Origin: Isoptericola sp. AK164
GTDB lineage: Bacteria > Actinomycetota > Actinomycetes > Actinomycetales > Cellulomonadaceae
DNA: 64,000 bases
Reading direction: 5' to 3'
Assembly: GCF_029643425.1 (NCBI RefSeq)
Contig: NZ_CP119106.1
Location: 3,286,001-3,350,000 of the forward strand
The notes under the pieces were generated by a model. It was not told the origin of the DNA. It saw only the letters and a program-made list of their open reading frames with translations, and did no database searches. Below, one piece after another: positions 24,501 through 32,970 of the stretch. Position 1 is the stretch's first letter. Each line of letters opens with the position of its first letter. The position numbers and the translations under genes were made by a program.

Positions 24501-25442
24501 CGTCCCGGAGGTCTCGTAGTCGGCGGGGTCGACGTCGTCCCAGGTGACGGGCACGTCCCGATCGTAGCCGTCGGAGTACGACGCGCGGACGGCGGACGGC
24601 AGGTCGGGGGCCGACCCGGCCGAGGTGCGCACCTCGAAGACGTCCGTGCTCAGCCCCTCCAGCGTCGGGACCGTGCCGCCGAGCTCCTCGGTCAGCTCGG
24701 TCACCTGCTCGGCGCTGAGGGCCGAGCGGTAGATCCGGAAGTCGTCCACGGCACCGTCGAACGCCGGGTCCGGGTAGAACGACCGCCCGATGTAGCCGGC
24801 CTGCGCCGCGGCGTCGGTGAGCAGGTCGGTGCCCGCCACGGACGTCTCGGCCGAGCCGACGGCCACGCCGTCGAGGTAGGTGGTGATCTGGCCGGCGCCG
24901 GAGTCGAGGGTGACGGTCAGGGTGACCCAGTCCCCGGCCTCCAGCGGCCCGTGCCCGGTGATCTGCGACTCGCCGCCGGCGCCGCCGCTGGTGACGGCCG
25001 CGCGCAGGTCCCCGCCGTTCGACGGCGTGGTGAACAGGTAGCGGGACGTGTCGGTCCCGAGGTCGAAGACCCGCTGCCAGGGCCCGCCCTCGCCGTCCCA
25101 GCGCACCTGGGCGGAGACGGTCAGGTCGGCGGCGCCGTCGATGGCGTCGCGCGGGATGACCACGTGGCCGCCCAGCAGGTCCAGGGCGCCGGCGGCGGAA
25201 CCGTCGGCGGCCGTGGTCAGGGCGGTGTCCCCGGCCAGGGTCCCGTCGAGGCCGTTGCCCGACGAGTCCGGCACCGTGGTGTCCGTGACGTCGTCCATCG
25301 CGTAGTGCAGGTCCGGGTCGGGCGTGGCGGCGGCCGCGGGGGCCGCGACGGCCCCGCCGAACACGCCGGCACCGAGCATCGTCGCCGCGGTCAGCGCCGC
25401 GGTCGTGCGCCGCGGCGAGCGCCGCGGAGGTGTCGTCCTCAT
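21537..25442 (-). CDS. Secreted multidomain clan GH-A glycoside hydrolase (GH39-like) with LamG and CBM modules
   Basis: 1301 residues. Sec signal peptide to about residue 40; LamG-type jelly roll 45-250; bacterial Ig-like domain 260-335; a TIM-barrel-like domain about 335-650 with IEPYNEP (acid/base Glu about 469) and LPVNVNEYAF (nucleophile Glu about 585), the clan GH-A spacing. A beta domain follows, then three carbohydrate-binding-like modules, each starting with an EAED or EAET motif (YEAEDAEYTG, YEAETAVLDG, YQAEDAELTG), and a C-terminal domain with two cysteines. No cell-wall anchor was seen. The family name is uncertain; GH39-type enzymes include arabinofuranosidases acting on gum arabic. 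A paralogue is encoded at 47875. ATG 25442 has AAAGG nine bases upstream; a LacI-1-type operator lies 133 bases upstream. Confidence 0.75.
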   Translation of the reverse strand: MRTTPPRRSPRRTTAALTAATMLGAGVFGGAVAAPAAAATPDPDLHYAMDDVTDTTVPDSSGNGLDGTLAGDTALTTAADGSAAGALDLLGGHVVIPRDAIDGAADLTVSAQVRWDGEGGPWQRVFDLGTDTSRYLFTTPSNGGDLRAAVTSGGAGGESQITGHGPLEAGDWVTLTVTLDSGAGQITTYLDGVAVGSAETSVAGTDLLTDAAAQAGYIGRSFYPDPAFDGAVDDFRIYRSALSAEQVTELTEELGGTVPTLEGLSTDVFEVRTSAGSAPDLPSAVRASYSDGYDRDVPVTWDDVDPADYETSGTFTVAGDAAGTTVTAEVTVHRGELKVDLGTDTGEFSGGASGLLYGLYGEGMPTDNLVEGMGVQSVATKAQDGAQHPGSDALEVLGPLARTTGGDVYLRVTDWYRGFPYQWPSPDQPDATPAEKLESYRSVLDEQLDMISTLDADTREHLVIEPYNEPAGNMFGTGQWSLDRTSWLSDPTDYFAAWDETYRTIKERFPDMRVAGPGAIELWPQIEGFLEHTVAEGTVPDIVTWHELTHPQAIRESVAEYREWEADVFAGTEHEGTELPVNVNEYAFNYHTSVPGQMIQWMSAIEDAKVQAMIAFWNINGNLSDSAVQTNRGNGQWWLYNAYSRMTGHTVEVTPPYPGQNYSLQGLATLDEQQRQARVVLGGQDGPAPVDLVNVPSDVFGDEVRVTAREIPWTGQLGDSAQPRHLADLTVPVTDGVATVAFDGSQLPELAESSAYELIVTPVGAGETTASTPTLWQGSYEAEDAEYTGSGYSLNGPEGSPQDVAKFYTSGGYNVGGLRTGSDGVLDFEVTVPEDGTYDLSVFSSTMNRFGLVQEQGPTNVFVRVDGGAEQEIHLPLAYKWVVWDHADTTVELTAGTHTISLAAQSLDGSGATQGDAIIDRITLALPNPEAATSVYEAETAVLDGGTATYEVSDVSGPGAVELAEGDSATFWVYSPVDGEAHLGADLVGSAGDGTLAVNGADVLDLGTSQEVAAHLAGGVNKIVVTAGADGVVLDRLTVAPGEGLLEPAEYQAEDAELTGDASVGEYSLAEGGAAVTGVGGEPGNDNTLTFHVEAAEAGRHAVVVRFSNPEQVDGTHYNPNPVARHADISVNGGDAERVPFVPTFHENNFFERTIVLDLVEGENTISLRGQEMPNWDGETYASEIWPADYLLRSQWAPIVDRITVSPLAHVVVPSPVTVQVATECRGKAAFVVAEVTNTSGERTDVTVTGLGDERTRDVLKPGKTWRQPFSAESPTLEAGELTVTAGGVTTTHPYEAVTCR

Positions 25443-25574
25443 CAATGAGTACCTTTCGTCGTCGCGCGCCGCGTCGTGCGCGCCTCGAACCTCGTCGTAC
25501 GAGCCCCCGCCCCCCGGCGGGGTCCAGCGTCCCCTCCTCTCGTCACGTCGTCGTGGCGATGCCCGGGGCCTGCG

Positions 25575-25588
25575 TCGAACCGGTTCGA
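25575..25588. promoter_or_regulatory. LacI-type operator TCGAACCGGTTCGA
   Basis: Perfect 14-bp palindrome upstream of the secreted glycosidase gene. Its core is the same as the operators flanking the LacI-1 gene start (33987 and 34063), so LacI-1 likely controls this gene directly in addition to the upstream operon. Confidence 0.7.
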
Positions 25589-25622
25589 TGACCGGCGGAC
25601 GACGGCACGCCCCGGCGGATCG

Positions 25623-27737
25623 TCAGCCCACCGGCGTCCCCCCGGTCACGGACCCGGACCGCCCCGCGGTCCGTCCGGCAGTGCGTCCGGCAGTCCGACC
25701 CACCAGGTCGCCGAGCGCGCCGTCGCGCAGGAACACCGGCACCACGTCGAGGGGTGCGTCGACGACGACGGTGGTCCCGCCGTCGTGCACCGCACCGCTC
25801 GCGGCGTCGGTCCACCGCGCGCCGGCCGGCAGGTACACCGCGCGCTCGCGGGCACCGGCCTCCAGCACGGGCGCGACCAGCAGGTCGCGACCGAGCAGGA
25901 ACTGGTCCGCCACGTCCCAGCAGGCCGGGTCGTGGGGGAAGTCGTGGAAGAGCCCGCGCATGGCGGGCTGGCCGTCGGCGTGCGCCGTCCGCATGACCTC
26001 GCGGACGTAGCCGCGCAGGTCCTCGCGCAGGTGGACGTAGCGCTCGAGGACGGCGTACACCTCCTCGCCGAAGCTCCACAGCTCGTTCGGCCCGCCGCTG
26101 CGCAGCCGCGGCGACCCGTCGGCCGCGGTCACCTCGCGGTACGGCAGCCGGTCGCCGTGCAGGCGCATCACCGGGCAGAACGCGCCGAACTGGAACCAGC
26201 GCACGAGCAGCTCACCGAAGTCCGGGTCGGTCGCGTCCCCGTCGTGGAACCCGCCGATGTCGGTGGTGAACCACGGGATGCCGGCCACGCCCATGTGGAT
26301 GCCTGCGACCACCTGGCGGCGCAGGTCGGTGAAGGTCGAGGAGATGTCGCCCGACCACACCAGGGCGCCGTAGCGCTGGCTGCCGGCCCAGGCGCACCGC
26401 AGCAGGTTGACCACGTCGGTCTCGCCGTCGGCCCGCTGCCCCTCGGCGAAGGCCCGCGCGTAGTGCTGCGGGTAGACGTTGCCGACCCGGACGTTCGGGC
26501 CGGCGTGGTAGCGGTAGTTGTCGAAGTCGTAGACGCCGTACTCGGGCTCGGCCTCGTCGAGCCAGAAGGTGCGGATCCCGTAGCGGCCGTAGTTCTCCCG
26601 GCAGGTGTCCCAGAGCCAGCGCCGCGCCTCGGGGTTCGTCACGTCGAGGAACGCGCTGGGCCCCTGGAACGCCATGTGCACGTCCGGGCCGCGCTCGGCC
26701 CGGACCAGCAGGTTGTTCCGCCGCAGGTGGGAGTAGTTCTCCGACGTCGTGGCGATCTGCGGCCAGACCGACACCATGAGCTCGACGCCCATCTCGGCCA
26801 GCTCGTCGACCATCGCCTGCGGGTCCGGCCAGAACTCCTCGTCGAACCGGAAGTCGCCCATGCGGGGCCAGTGGAAGAAGTCCGCGACGATCACGTCCAG
26901 CGGCAGCCCGCGCCGCGTGTGCTCGCGCGCGACCGCCAGGAGCTCGTCCTGCGAGGTGTAGCGCAGCTTGCACTGCCAGAACCCCAGACCCCGCTCCGGC
27001 ATCATCGGGGCGTGGCCGGTGGCGTCCGCGTACGCCCGCGTGATCGCCGCCGGGGAGTCCCCCGCCGTCACCCAGTAGTCGAGCTGGCGCGTCGACTCCG
27101 CGGTCCACTCGGTCCGGTTGCGCCCGAAGGTCGCCCGGCCCACGGCCGGGTTGTGCCACAGGAACCCGTAGCCCGCGCTGGACAGCACGAACGGCACGCT
27201 CGCCTGGGAGTTGCGGTGGGCCAGCTCCAGGGTGGAGCCCTTCAGGTCCAGCAGGTCCTGCTGGTACAGGCCCATGCCGTAGAGCTTCTCGTCGGCCGGA
27301 GTCTCGAAGGACGCCGTGAGCTCAAGGTCCCCGCCGAGCCGTGGCCGCAGCCGGCGGGCGGTGAGGTTGAGCGACCCGCCCCGGTCCTGCTCGCGCAGGA
27401 GCGGGCGGCCGTCGACGGCGTCGTAGAACGCCAGGTCGCACCGGGTCACCTCGTACCCCACGATCTCGTGGAACCAGGCGGCCACCGTGAGCTCGACCCG
27501 CAGCCGGCCGACCGTCAGGGTCGCCCCGTCAGCGCGCGTCTCGACGCGGGCGTCGGACGCCGCCGGCGCGAGCAGCGCCCAGTCGGCGTCCTCGACGTCG
27601 CCCTGCAGCGTCGAGCGCACGCGGACGGCGTCGGCGCCCCACGGCTCGACGACCAGCGTCTCGCCCTCGCCGCGCCAGGTCAGCCGCGCGCCGTCGACCT
27701 GCAGGGACAGGTCACCGGGGACAGGTGGTGTGGTCAC
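25623..27737 (-). CDS. GH31-family glycoside hydrolase (alpha-xylosidase-like)
   Basis: 704 residues, no signal peptide, so probably cytoplasmic. N-terminal beta-sandwich to about 240, then the GH31 barrel: GFWQCKLRYTSQDELL, DVIVADFFHWP, nucleophile D394 in FWLDEAEPEYG, acid/base D464 in WSGDISSTF, and GIPWFTTDIGGF. The Glu/Ala residues after the nucleophile differ from classical alpha-xylosidases (which have a DFGE-like motif), so the substrate may differ. The C-terminus has a short GRTA x3 repeat coded by a 12-bp tandem repeat near 25665-25700. GTG start follows AAGGAG. In an operon with GH127-1 and the importer. Confidence 0.88.
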   Translation of the reverse strand: MTTPPVPGDLSLQVDGARLTWRGEGETLVVEPWGADAVRVRSTLQGDVEDADWALLAPAASDARVETRADGATLTVGRLRVELTVAAWFHEIVGYEVTRCDLAFYDAVDGRPLLREQDRGGSLNLTARRLRPRLGGDLELTASFETPADEKLYGMGLYQQDLLDLKGSTLELAHRNSQASVPFVLSSAGYGFLWHNPAVGRATFGRNRTEWTAESTRQLDYWVTAGDSPAAITRAYADATGHAPMMPERGLGFWQCKLRYTSQDELLAVAREHTRRGLPLDVIVADFFHWPRMGDFRFDEEFWPDPQAMVDELAEMGVELMVSVWPQIATTSENYSHLRRNNLLVRAERGPDVHMAFQGPSAFLDVTNPEARRWLWDTCRENYGRYGIRTFWLDEAEPEYGVYDFDNYRYHAGPNVRVGNVYPQHYARAFAEGQRADGETDVVNLLRCAWAGSQRYGALVWSGDISSTFTDLRRQVVAGIHMGVAGIPWFTTDIGGFHDGDATDPDFGELLVRWFQFGAFCPVMRLHGDRLPYREVTAADGSPRLRSGGPNELWSFGEEVYAVLERYVHLREDLRGYVREVMRTAHADGQPAMRGLFHDFPHDPACWDVADQFLLGRDLLVAPVLEAGARERAVYLPAGARWTDAASGAVHDGGTTVVVDAPLDVVPVFLRDGALGDLVGRTAGRTAGRTAGRSGSVTGGTPVG

Positions 27738-27779
27738 GTGGTCTCCTTCGACGACGGTGCGGGAACGGGGCGCGGGTGG

Positions 27780-29720
27780 TCAGGCGGTGGGCAGGAAGAC
27801 GCGCATGGTCGAGGGTCCGCGCTCGGCCCACCGGTGGTACGGGACCATCGGCAGGTCGACCGGCTCGCCGCCCGCCGGCGGCGCCGGGGGGCCGAACGGC
27901 GGACGCCCGGCGGGCTGGGCGAAGTCCGGCAGCACGACCGCGCGCACCTGCGCCCCGTCCCCGGCGGTGACCGGGGCGACCGACGTGTCCATCCGGACCC
28001 GGTCGATGTCGACACCGTCGGGCAGGTCCGTGGACTCCAGGCAGAGCACCAGCGGCCCCCGCTCGACGGCGACGCACCCGCGCACGGCGTCGACCCGCGG
28101 GTCCGGCCAGGTCAGCCGCGGCGCCACGGGCAGCTCCAGCACCACGGTGCTGCCGGTCGCCACCGTCACGTCCGCCCAGCCGGGCGCGACGGCGCGGGGG
28201 GCGCCGCCGTCGGTGCTCACGGTCGCGCCGTCGGCCCAGTGCGGCACCCGCAGCCGGAGCGTGACGGGACGTCCGGGCGCCTCGGTGACGTCCACCGTGA
28301 CCCGGCCGGAGACCGGGTAGTCGGTGGACACCGCCAGCGCCACGGCGGCACCGTCGTCGAGGGCGACCCGCAGGTCGGCCGCGGCGTACTGCACCAGCGA
28401 GACGGTGTCACCGTCGACCGCGGCCAGGTAGGTGTGCCACGACGCCAACGTGCGGGCGATGTTCGTGGGGCAGCAGGAGACCTCGAACCAGGGGGCGCGC
28501 ACGCCGCCCTCGGCCCGCGGGTTCTCCGCGTCCATCGGCACGTCCTCGCCCGCCTCGCGCTGGTGCAGCGGGTTGGCGTAGAAGAACGCGCGGCCGTCAC
28601 CCCGGGGCGAGGTCGCCACGACGTTGAAGAACGTGCGCTCCATGAGGTCGGCGTACCGGACGTCTCCCGTGGCGAGGTGGAGCCGCCACGAGACCATCAC
28701 CGAGGCGATGCCCGCGCAGGTCTCGCAGTAGGCGCGGTCCGGCGGCAGCTCCCAGTCGTCGCCGAATCCCTCGTCCTGGTGGCGCGAGCCCATGCCGCCG
28801 GTGAGGTACGTGCGACGCTCCACGGTGCGGTCCCACTGGCGCTGCACGGCCGAGAGCATCTCGGCGTCACCGGTGTCCAGGGCGACGTCCACCGCGCCGG
28901 CGGCCAGGTACAGGGCCCGCACGGCGTGGCCGCGCCAGACGTCGGCCTCCCGCACCGGGACGTCGTCCTGGTAGTAGGTCGGGGCGAGCAGCGGGATCGG
29001 GGCGAGCCTGCCGTGGCCGCGCCGGTCCAGGAACAGGCCGGCCTGGGCCGTGTACCGCGGCTCGCCGAGCGCCCGGCCGAGCTCGGCCAGACCGACCTCG
29101 ATCTCCGGGTGCCCGCACAGGCCGTCGCGTCCGTCGGGACCGAACTCGGCGCAGACCTGGTCGGCCGCCCGGCGAGCGACCTCGACCAGCGGGTCGTCGC
29201 CCACCGTCCGGTACCGCGCCACCGCCGCCTGCAGCAGGTGGCCCACGCAGTACAGCTCGTGGCCCATGGCCATGTCGCTCCAGCGGGGCTGCTGCTCGGC
29301 GTGGCCGTAGCAGGTGTTGAGGTAGCCGTCCTCGTCCTGCGCCGCGGCGATCCGCTCGGTCAGCGCACGCACGGTGGCGTCGACCCGCGGGTCCTTCGTG
29401 CGCCCGAACTCCCAGGCCAGCCCCTCGAGGAGCTTGTAGACCTCGGAGTCCGAGAACTGCCAGCCCGGACGCTCCGTCGACGTCGTGCCGGAGGCCACGC
29501 GGTCGAAGTTCGCCAGCCAGCCCAGGTGCTCCATCCACTGCAGGCAGTGGTCGAACGTCGCCGCGGTGTTGGTCGTCTGGAGCTCGCCCCAGAACCCGCC
29601 GCGCAGGTGGGCCTCGCCGAGGCCCAGCCCGCGAGATGTCGCACCGGAGGTCGGTGCGGGGACCACCGGGCGCGCCAGCACGGACGCCGGGGTGGTGTCG
29701 GTCATCGTCGGTTCGGTCAC
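27780..29720 (-). CDS. GH127 beta-L-arabinofuranosidase, copy 1
   Basis: 646 residues, no signal peptide. The zinc/cysteine catalytic set of GH127 is complete: acid/base E317 (HQDEGFG), zinc ligands E333 and C335 (YCETCAG), C416 (nucleophile) and C417 (VSCCPTN), with the 16-residue E-to-E spacing known from Bifidobacterium HypBA1. GH127 enzymes remove terminal beta-L-arabinofuranose from arabino-oligosaccharides of plant hydroxyproline-rich glycoproteins. GTG start; AAGGA eight bases upstream, which is also the end of the permease gene. 32% or higher similarity to copy 2 is apparent by eye over most motifs. Confidence 0.92.
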   Translation of the reverse strand: MTEPTMTDTTPASVLARPVVPAPTSGATSRGLGLGEAHLRGGFWGELQTTNTAATFDHCLQWMEHLGWLANFDRVASGTTSTERPGWQFSDSEVYKLLEGLAWEFGRTKDPRVDATVRALTERIAAAQDEDGYLNTCYGHAEQQPRWSDMAMGHELYCVGHLLQAAVARYRTVGDDPLVEVARRAADQVCAEFGPDGRDGLCGHPEIEVGLAELGRALGEPRYTAQAGLFLDRRGHGRLAPIPLLAPTYYQDDVPVREADVWRGHAVRALYLAAGAVDVALDTGDAEMLSAVQRQWDRTVERRTYLTGGMGSRHQDEGFGDDWELPPDRAYCETCAGIASVMVSWRLHLATGDVRYADLMERTFFNVVATSPRGDGRAFFYANPLHQREAGEDVPMDAENPRAEGGVRAPWFEVSCCPTNIARTLASWHTYLAAVDGDTVSLVQYAAADLRVALDDGAAVALAVSTDYPVSGRVTVDVTEAPGRPVTLRLRVPHWADGATVSTDGGAPRAVAPGWADVTVATGSTVVLELPVAPRLTWPDPRVDAVRGCVAVERGPLVLCLESTDLPDGVDIDRVRMDTSVAPVTAGDGAQVRAVVLPDFAQPAGRPPFGPPAPPAGGEPVDLPMVPYHRWAERGPSTMRVFLPTA

Positions 29721-29723
29721 GTC

Positions 29724-30542
29724 TCAGTCCTTGATGGCGCCCGCGGTCACACCCGCGGCGACGTAGCGCTGGGCGATCACCAGGAGGATCGCCGCCGGGA
29801 TCGAGGCGACGACGGCCGTCGCCATGATCGCGTTCCACTGCGTCGTGTTGTTGCCGATGTAGTTGTAGATGCTCAGGGTGATCGGGATGAGATCGCCGTT
29901 GCGGTTGATCGTCGAGGCGAAGATGAAGTCCGACCAGGCCCACAGGAACGCGAACAGCGACACCGTCAGGACCGAGTTGCGCGACATCGGCATGACGATC
30001 TCCCAGAAGGTGCGCCACGCCCCCGCCCCGTCGACCCGCGCGGCCTGCAGCAGCTCGCGCGGGATGCCGGACATGAACGCCGTGAACAGCAGCACGCCGA
30101 ACGGCACCGCGATCGTCGAGTCGGCCACGATCAGCCCCGGGATCGTGTTGAGCAGCCCGAGGTTGTTGTAGACGGCGTAGAAGCCCATCGCCATGACGAC
30201 GGCGGGGATCATCTGCGCCACCAGCAGCAGGAAGTTCAGCGTGCGGCCGCCCCGCAGGTGCAGCAGCGCCAGCGCGTAGCCGGCCGGAGCGGCGATCACC
30301 ACGGTGAGCAGCACCGAGCCGAGCCCGATGAGCAGGCTGGTGCCCAGTGCGGGCAGCTGCTGGGCGAACACCGCCTCGTAGCCCTCGAAGGTGGGGTCCC
30401 AGGGGAACCAGTGGGGCGGGTCCGCGCGCAGGTCGCGCGTCTGGGTGAAGGAGACGTTCACCATCCAGTAGACGGGGAACAGCATCAGCGCGGTGAAGAC
30501 GAGACCCAGAGCCGTCTTCCACCAGACCTTGCGCTCGGTCAT
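29724..30542 (-). CDS. Carbohydrate ABC transporter permease (MalG type), locus 1
   Basis: 272 residues, six membrane segments. The cytoplasmic EAA-type loop appears as ELLQAARVDGAGAWRTFWEIVMPMSRN around residue 175. The start overlaps the preceding permease stop by four bases (ATGA). It pairs with that permease to form the membrane channel of a sugar importer; the ATPase (MsmK/MalK type) must come from elsewhere. Confidence 0.93.
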   Translation of the reverse strand: MTERKVWWKTALGLVFTALMLFPVYWMVNVSFTQTRDLRADPPHWFPWDPTFEGYEAVFAQQLPALGTSLLIGLGSVLLTVVIAAPAGYALALLHLRGGRTLNFLLLVAQMIPAVVMAMGFYAVYNNLGLLNTIPGLIVADSTIAVPFGVLLFTAFMSGIPRELLQAARVDGAGAWRTFWEIVMPMSRNSVLTVSLFAFLWAWSDFIFASTINRNGDLIPITLSIYNYIGNNTTQWNAIMATAVVASIPAAILLVIAQRYVAAGVTAGAIKD

Positions 30543-31522
30543 GACGTGGCCTCCTGTCGGTGCTGGAGGCGCAGGTGCAGGAACCCGAACACCAGCGCGA
30601 TGACGATGAGCAGGTTGCCGACGGCGGCGGCCGGCGAGAAGTCGGGCTGCCCCGTGCCGAACGCCTCCCGGTAGGACCAGATGGCGAGCGTCGTGGACGA
30701 GTCGCCCGGCCCGCCCGTCGTCATGACCCAGATGACGTCGACGACCTTGAGCGTGTAGATCAGCCCGAGCAGGATCGTGATCGCGGACACCGGGCGCAGC
30801 AGCGGGAAGGTGATGGACCAGAACTGCCGCCAGGCACCGGCGCCGTCGAGGGACGCGGCCTCGTAGACGTCCCCGGGGATGTTCTGCAGCCCCGAGTACA
30901 GGATGACCAGGTTGAACGGGATGCCGAGCCAGATGTTGGCGATCGTCACGGACAGCAGCGCCGTGTCGGGGTCGGTGAGCCAGTTGATCTGCTCGCCGCC
31001 GAAGGCCGTGATCACCGAGTTGACGATGCCGTTCTCGCTGTTGAGCATCCAGGCCCACGTGGAGGCCGACACGATCAGCGGCAGCAGCCAGGGCACGAGG
31101 AACATGGCCCGCAGGGTGGTCGAGAGCCGGAAGCTCGACTTGAAGAACACGGCCAGGGCGAGGCCGAGCGTGAACTGGAAGGCGATCGACCCGAAGGTGA
31201 ACACGGCCGTGTTCCACAGGGCTGTCGGGAACGTCGACGAGCTGAACACGTCGACGTAGTTCTGCAGCCCCACGAACTCGGCGTTGCCCTGCACGAACGC
31301 GCGGATCGTGTAGTCGTGCACCGACAGGTCGATGTTCCGCATCAGCGGGTAGGCGTAGAAGAGCACGAGGTACACCAGGAGCGGTGCGGCGAAGCCGACC
31401 GCGGCCCACTGGCTCGAGCTCAGCGTCCGTCGGCGTCGGGGGGCCGACGGCGCGGCGGGCTCGGTGCCCGCCGCGCCGCGCGACTCCCCGCGCGTCCCGA
31501 CGTCTGCCGGGGTGCTGGTCAT
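30539..31522 (-). CDS. Carbohydrate ABC transporter permease (MalF type), locus 1
   Basis: 327 residues with an Arg-rich cytoplasmic N-terminus and six membrane segments (from about 40). EAA loop: DVYEAASLDGAGAWRQFWSITFPLLRP near residue 225. AAGGA precedes the ATG. A hairpin in the gap upstream separates it from the binding-protein gene. Confidence 0.93.
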   Translation of the reverse strand: MTSTPADVGTRGESRGAAGTEPAAPSAPRRRRTLSSSQWAAVGFAAPLLVYLVLFYAYPLMRNIDLSVHDYTIRAFVQGNAEFVGLQNYVDVFSSSTFPTALWNTAVFTFGSIAFQFTLGLALAVFFKSSFRLSTTLRAMFLVPWLLPLIVSASTWAWMLNSENGIVNSVITAFGGEQINWLTDPDTALLSVTIANIWLGIPFNLVILYSGLQNIPGDVYEAASLDGAGAWRQFWSITFPLLRPVSAITILLGLIYTLKVVDVIWVMTTGGPGDSSTTLAIWSYREAFGTGQPDFSPAAAVGNLLIVIALVFGFLHLRLQHRQEATS

Positions 31523-31541
31523 CAGAGGTCCTTCTCGACGG

Positions 31542-31566
31542 CCGCGCTCACGCGGGGTGAGCGCGG
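31542..31566 (-). terminator. Hairpin between binding-protein and permease genes, locus 1
   Basis: CCGCGCTCAC - GCGGG - GTGAGCGCGG: perfect 10-bp stem with 5-base loop in the 75-bp gap. It may stop part of the transcription or protect the binding-protein mRNA, so more binding protein than permease is made. Confidence 0.6.
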
Positions 31567-31597
31567 GGTGCGTTCAGGCTGACAGGCGGGACGCCGG

Positions 31598-32869
31598 TCA
31601 GCTGGTGGCGGCCTCGGCGTCGGCCTGCGCCGTCTCGAGGGCCTCGGCCGGGGTCGCCGCCCCGGACATGGCGTTCTGGACGGCGGTCCACAGCGCCTCG
31701 GAGATCAGCGGGTAGTCGGTCCCCAGACCGTCGCTGGTGCGGCCCTTGGCGCTCTGCACGGCCTCGACCCAGGGCTCCAGGTCGGGGTTCTCCTCGAGGA
31801 GCGCCTCCTGGCCCTCGGCCGTCGGCGGGATGTAGTACGCGAAGGTGTTCGCCGTCTCGACGAAGCCCTCCGGCGTCGTCATGCACTCGACGATCTGGCG
31901 GGTCACGTCGTAGCGCGCGGTGTCCTCCTGGACGGGCGCGACGATGAACTCACCACCGGTCGGCGCGGGGGCGACGCCGCCGTCCTTGGCCGGGAGCTGG
32001 ACCAGACCGGTCTCGAACTCGGCCTCGGCGGCGCTGTTGACCTGCCAGGTGCCGTTCTCCGCGAACGCGAAGTCACCGGTGAGGAACTCCTCCCAGACGG
32101 TGTTCTGGGAGTTGTTGATCACGGTGTTGGGCGCGTAGCCCTCGTCCAGCCAGCCCTTCCACAGCTCGAGGGCCTCGACGGCCTCCGGCGAGTCGAGCTG
32201 GCTCAGGTCGGCACCGGAGCCCCAGAACCACGGGAGGAACTGGAAGGTGCCCTCCTCGGTTCCGATGGCGGAGAAGGTGATGCCCTTGCTCCCGGCGCCG
32301 GTGACCTGCTCGAGGGCGGCGGTCAGCGAGTCCCAGTCGGTGATCGACGCGGGGTCGACACCGGCCTCGTCCAGGATCTCGGCGTTGTAGTACAGCGAGA
32401 GCGTGTTGGCGCCGATGGGGATGCCGTAGGCGTTCCCGTCGACGACGCCCGCGTCCAGCAGGTTCTGGTCGATCGAGGACGTGTCCAGCCCGAACTCGTC
32501 GACCGTGGTCAGCATGCCGGTGTCGGCGAGCGTGGACACGGCCGGGTTGTCGATGAGGATGACGTCGGGCGACGTGCCCTCCTGGGCCGACAGCAGCGCC
32601 TGGTTGGTCAGCGCGGTCGTGTCGTACGCGGTGCGCTCGATGGTGACGCCGGCGTCCTCACCGCAGGCCTGCACGCGGGCCTCCCAGTCGGAGGAGCCGT
32701 CGTGCTGGGGGTACGGGTCCCACCAGGTGTAGGTGCCGCCCGGCGCGTCACCGGACTCGCCGCCGTCGGCGCCGGTCGAGCCGTCGTCGCTGGATCCGCA
32801 GGCGGCCAGCGCGAACGTGAGGCCGGTGACCCCCAGGATCCCGGCACCCCGCAGGGTGTACTTTCGCAT
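31598..32869 (-). CDS. Sugar ABC transporter substrate-binding lipoprotein, locus 1
   Basis: 423 residues from ATG 32869 (GGAGG nine bases upstream). Signal peptide with lipobox TFALAAC; then a Gly/Asp/Ser linker and a family-1 solute-binding fold (YTWWDPYPQHDGSSDWEARVQACGE near the start; DVILIDNPAVSTLAD; FAENGTWQVNSAAEAEFETG). Extracytoplasmic; captures an oligosaccharide and delivers it to the two permeases downstream. Substrate is inferred from the co-transcribed GH127 and GH31 genes. Confidence 0.93.
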   Translation of the reverse strand: MRKYTLRGAGILGVTGLTFALAACGSSDDGSTGADGGESGDAPGGTYTWWDPYPQHDGSSDWEARVQACGEDAGVTIERTAYDTTALTNQALLSAQEGTSPDVILIDNPAVSTLADTGMLTTVDEFGLDTSSIDQNLLDAGVVDGNAYGIPIGANTLSLYYNAEILDEAGVDPASITDWDSLTAALEQVTGAGSKGITFSAIGTEEGTFQFLPWFWGSGADLSQLDSPEAVEALELWKGWLDEGYAPNTVINNSQNTVWEEFLTGDFAFAENGTWQVNSAAEAEFETGLVQLPAKDGGVAPAPTGGEFIVAPVQEDTARYDVTRQIVECMTTPEGFVETANTFAYYIPPTAEGQEALLEENPDLEPWVEAVQSAKGRTSDGLGTDYPLISEALWTAVQNAMSGAATPAEALETAQADAEAATS

Positions 32870-32937
32870 CACGGTACTCCTCCTTGAATTCATCTCCGTG
32901 AGTGGGTGTCGTACCCGCCCGTGGCAGCGGGCGGAGC

Positions 32938-32970
32938 GGACCGGCCGCGCGTCAGACGCGCGGTCGGTCC
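32938..32970 (-). terminator. Hairpin overlapping the LacI-1 stop codon
   Basis: Arms 32938-32953 and 32955-32970 pair over 16 positions with one G-U type exception; the stop codon of the LacI-1 gene lies at the tip. It could reduce read-through from the regulator gene into the importer operon. Confidence 0.45.

Noticed and set aside
21564-25448. Very long open frames on the strand opposite to the glycosidase and other genes (also 25476-30674, 47839-50778, 52430-56218, 55233-59375)
   Set aside because: They are rich in Arg, Gly, Val, Asp and His without domains, as expected for antisense frames of high-GC genes; the opposite strand has clear families, signals and ribosome sites.
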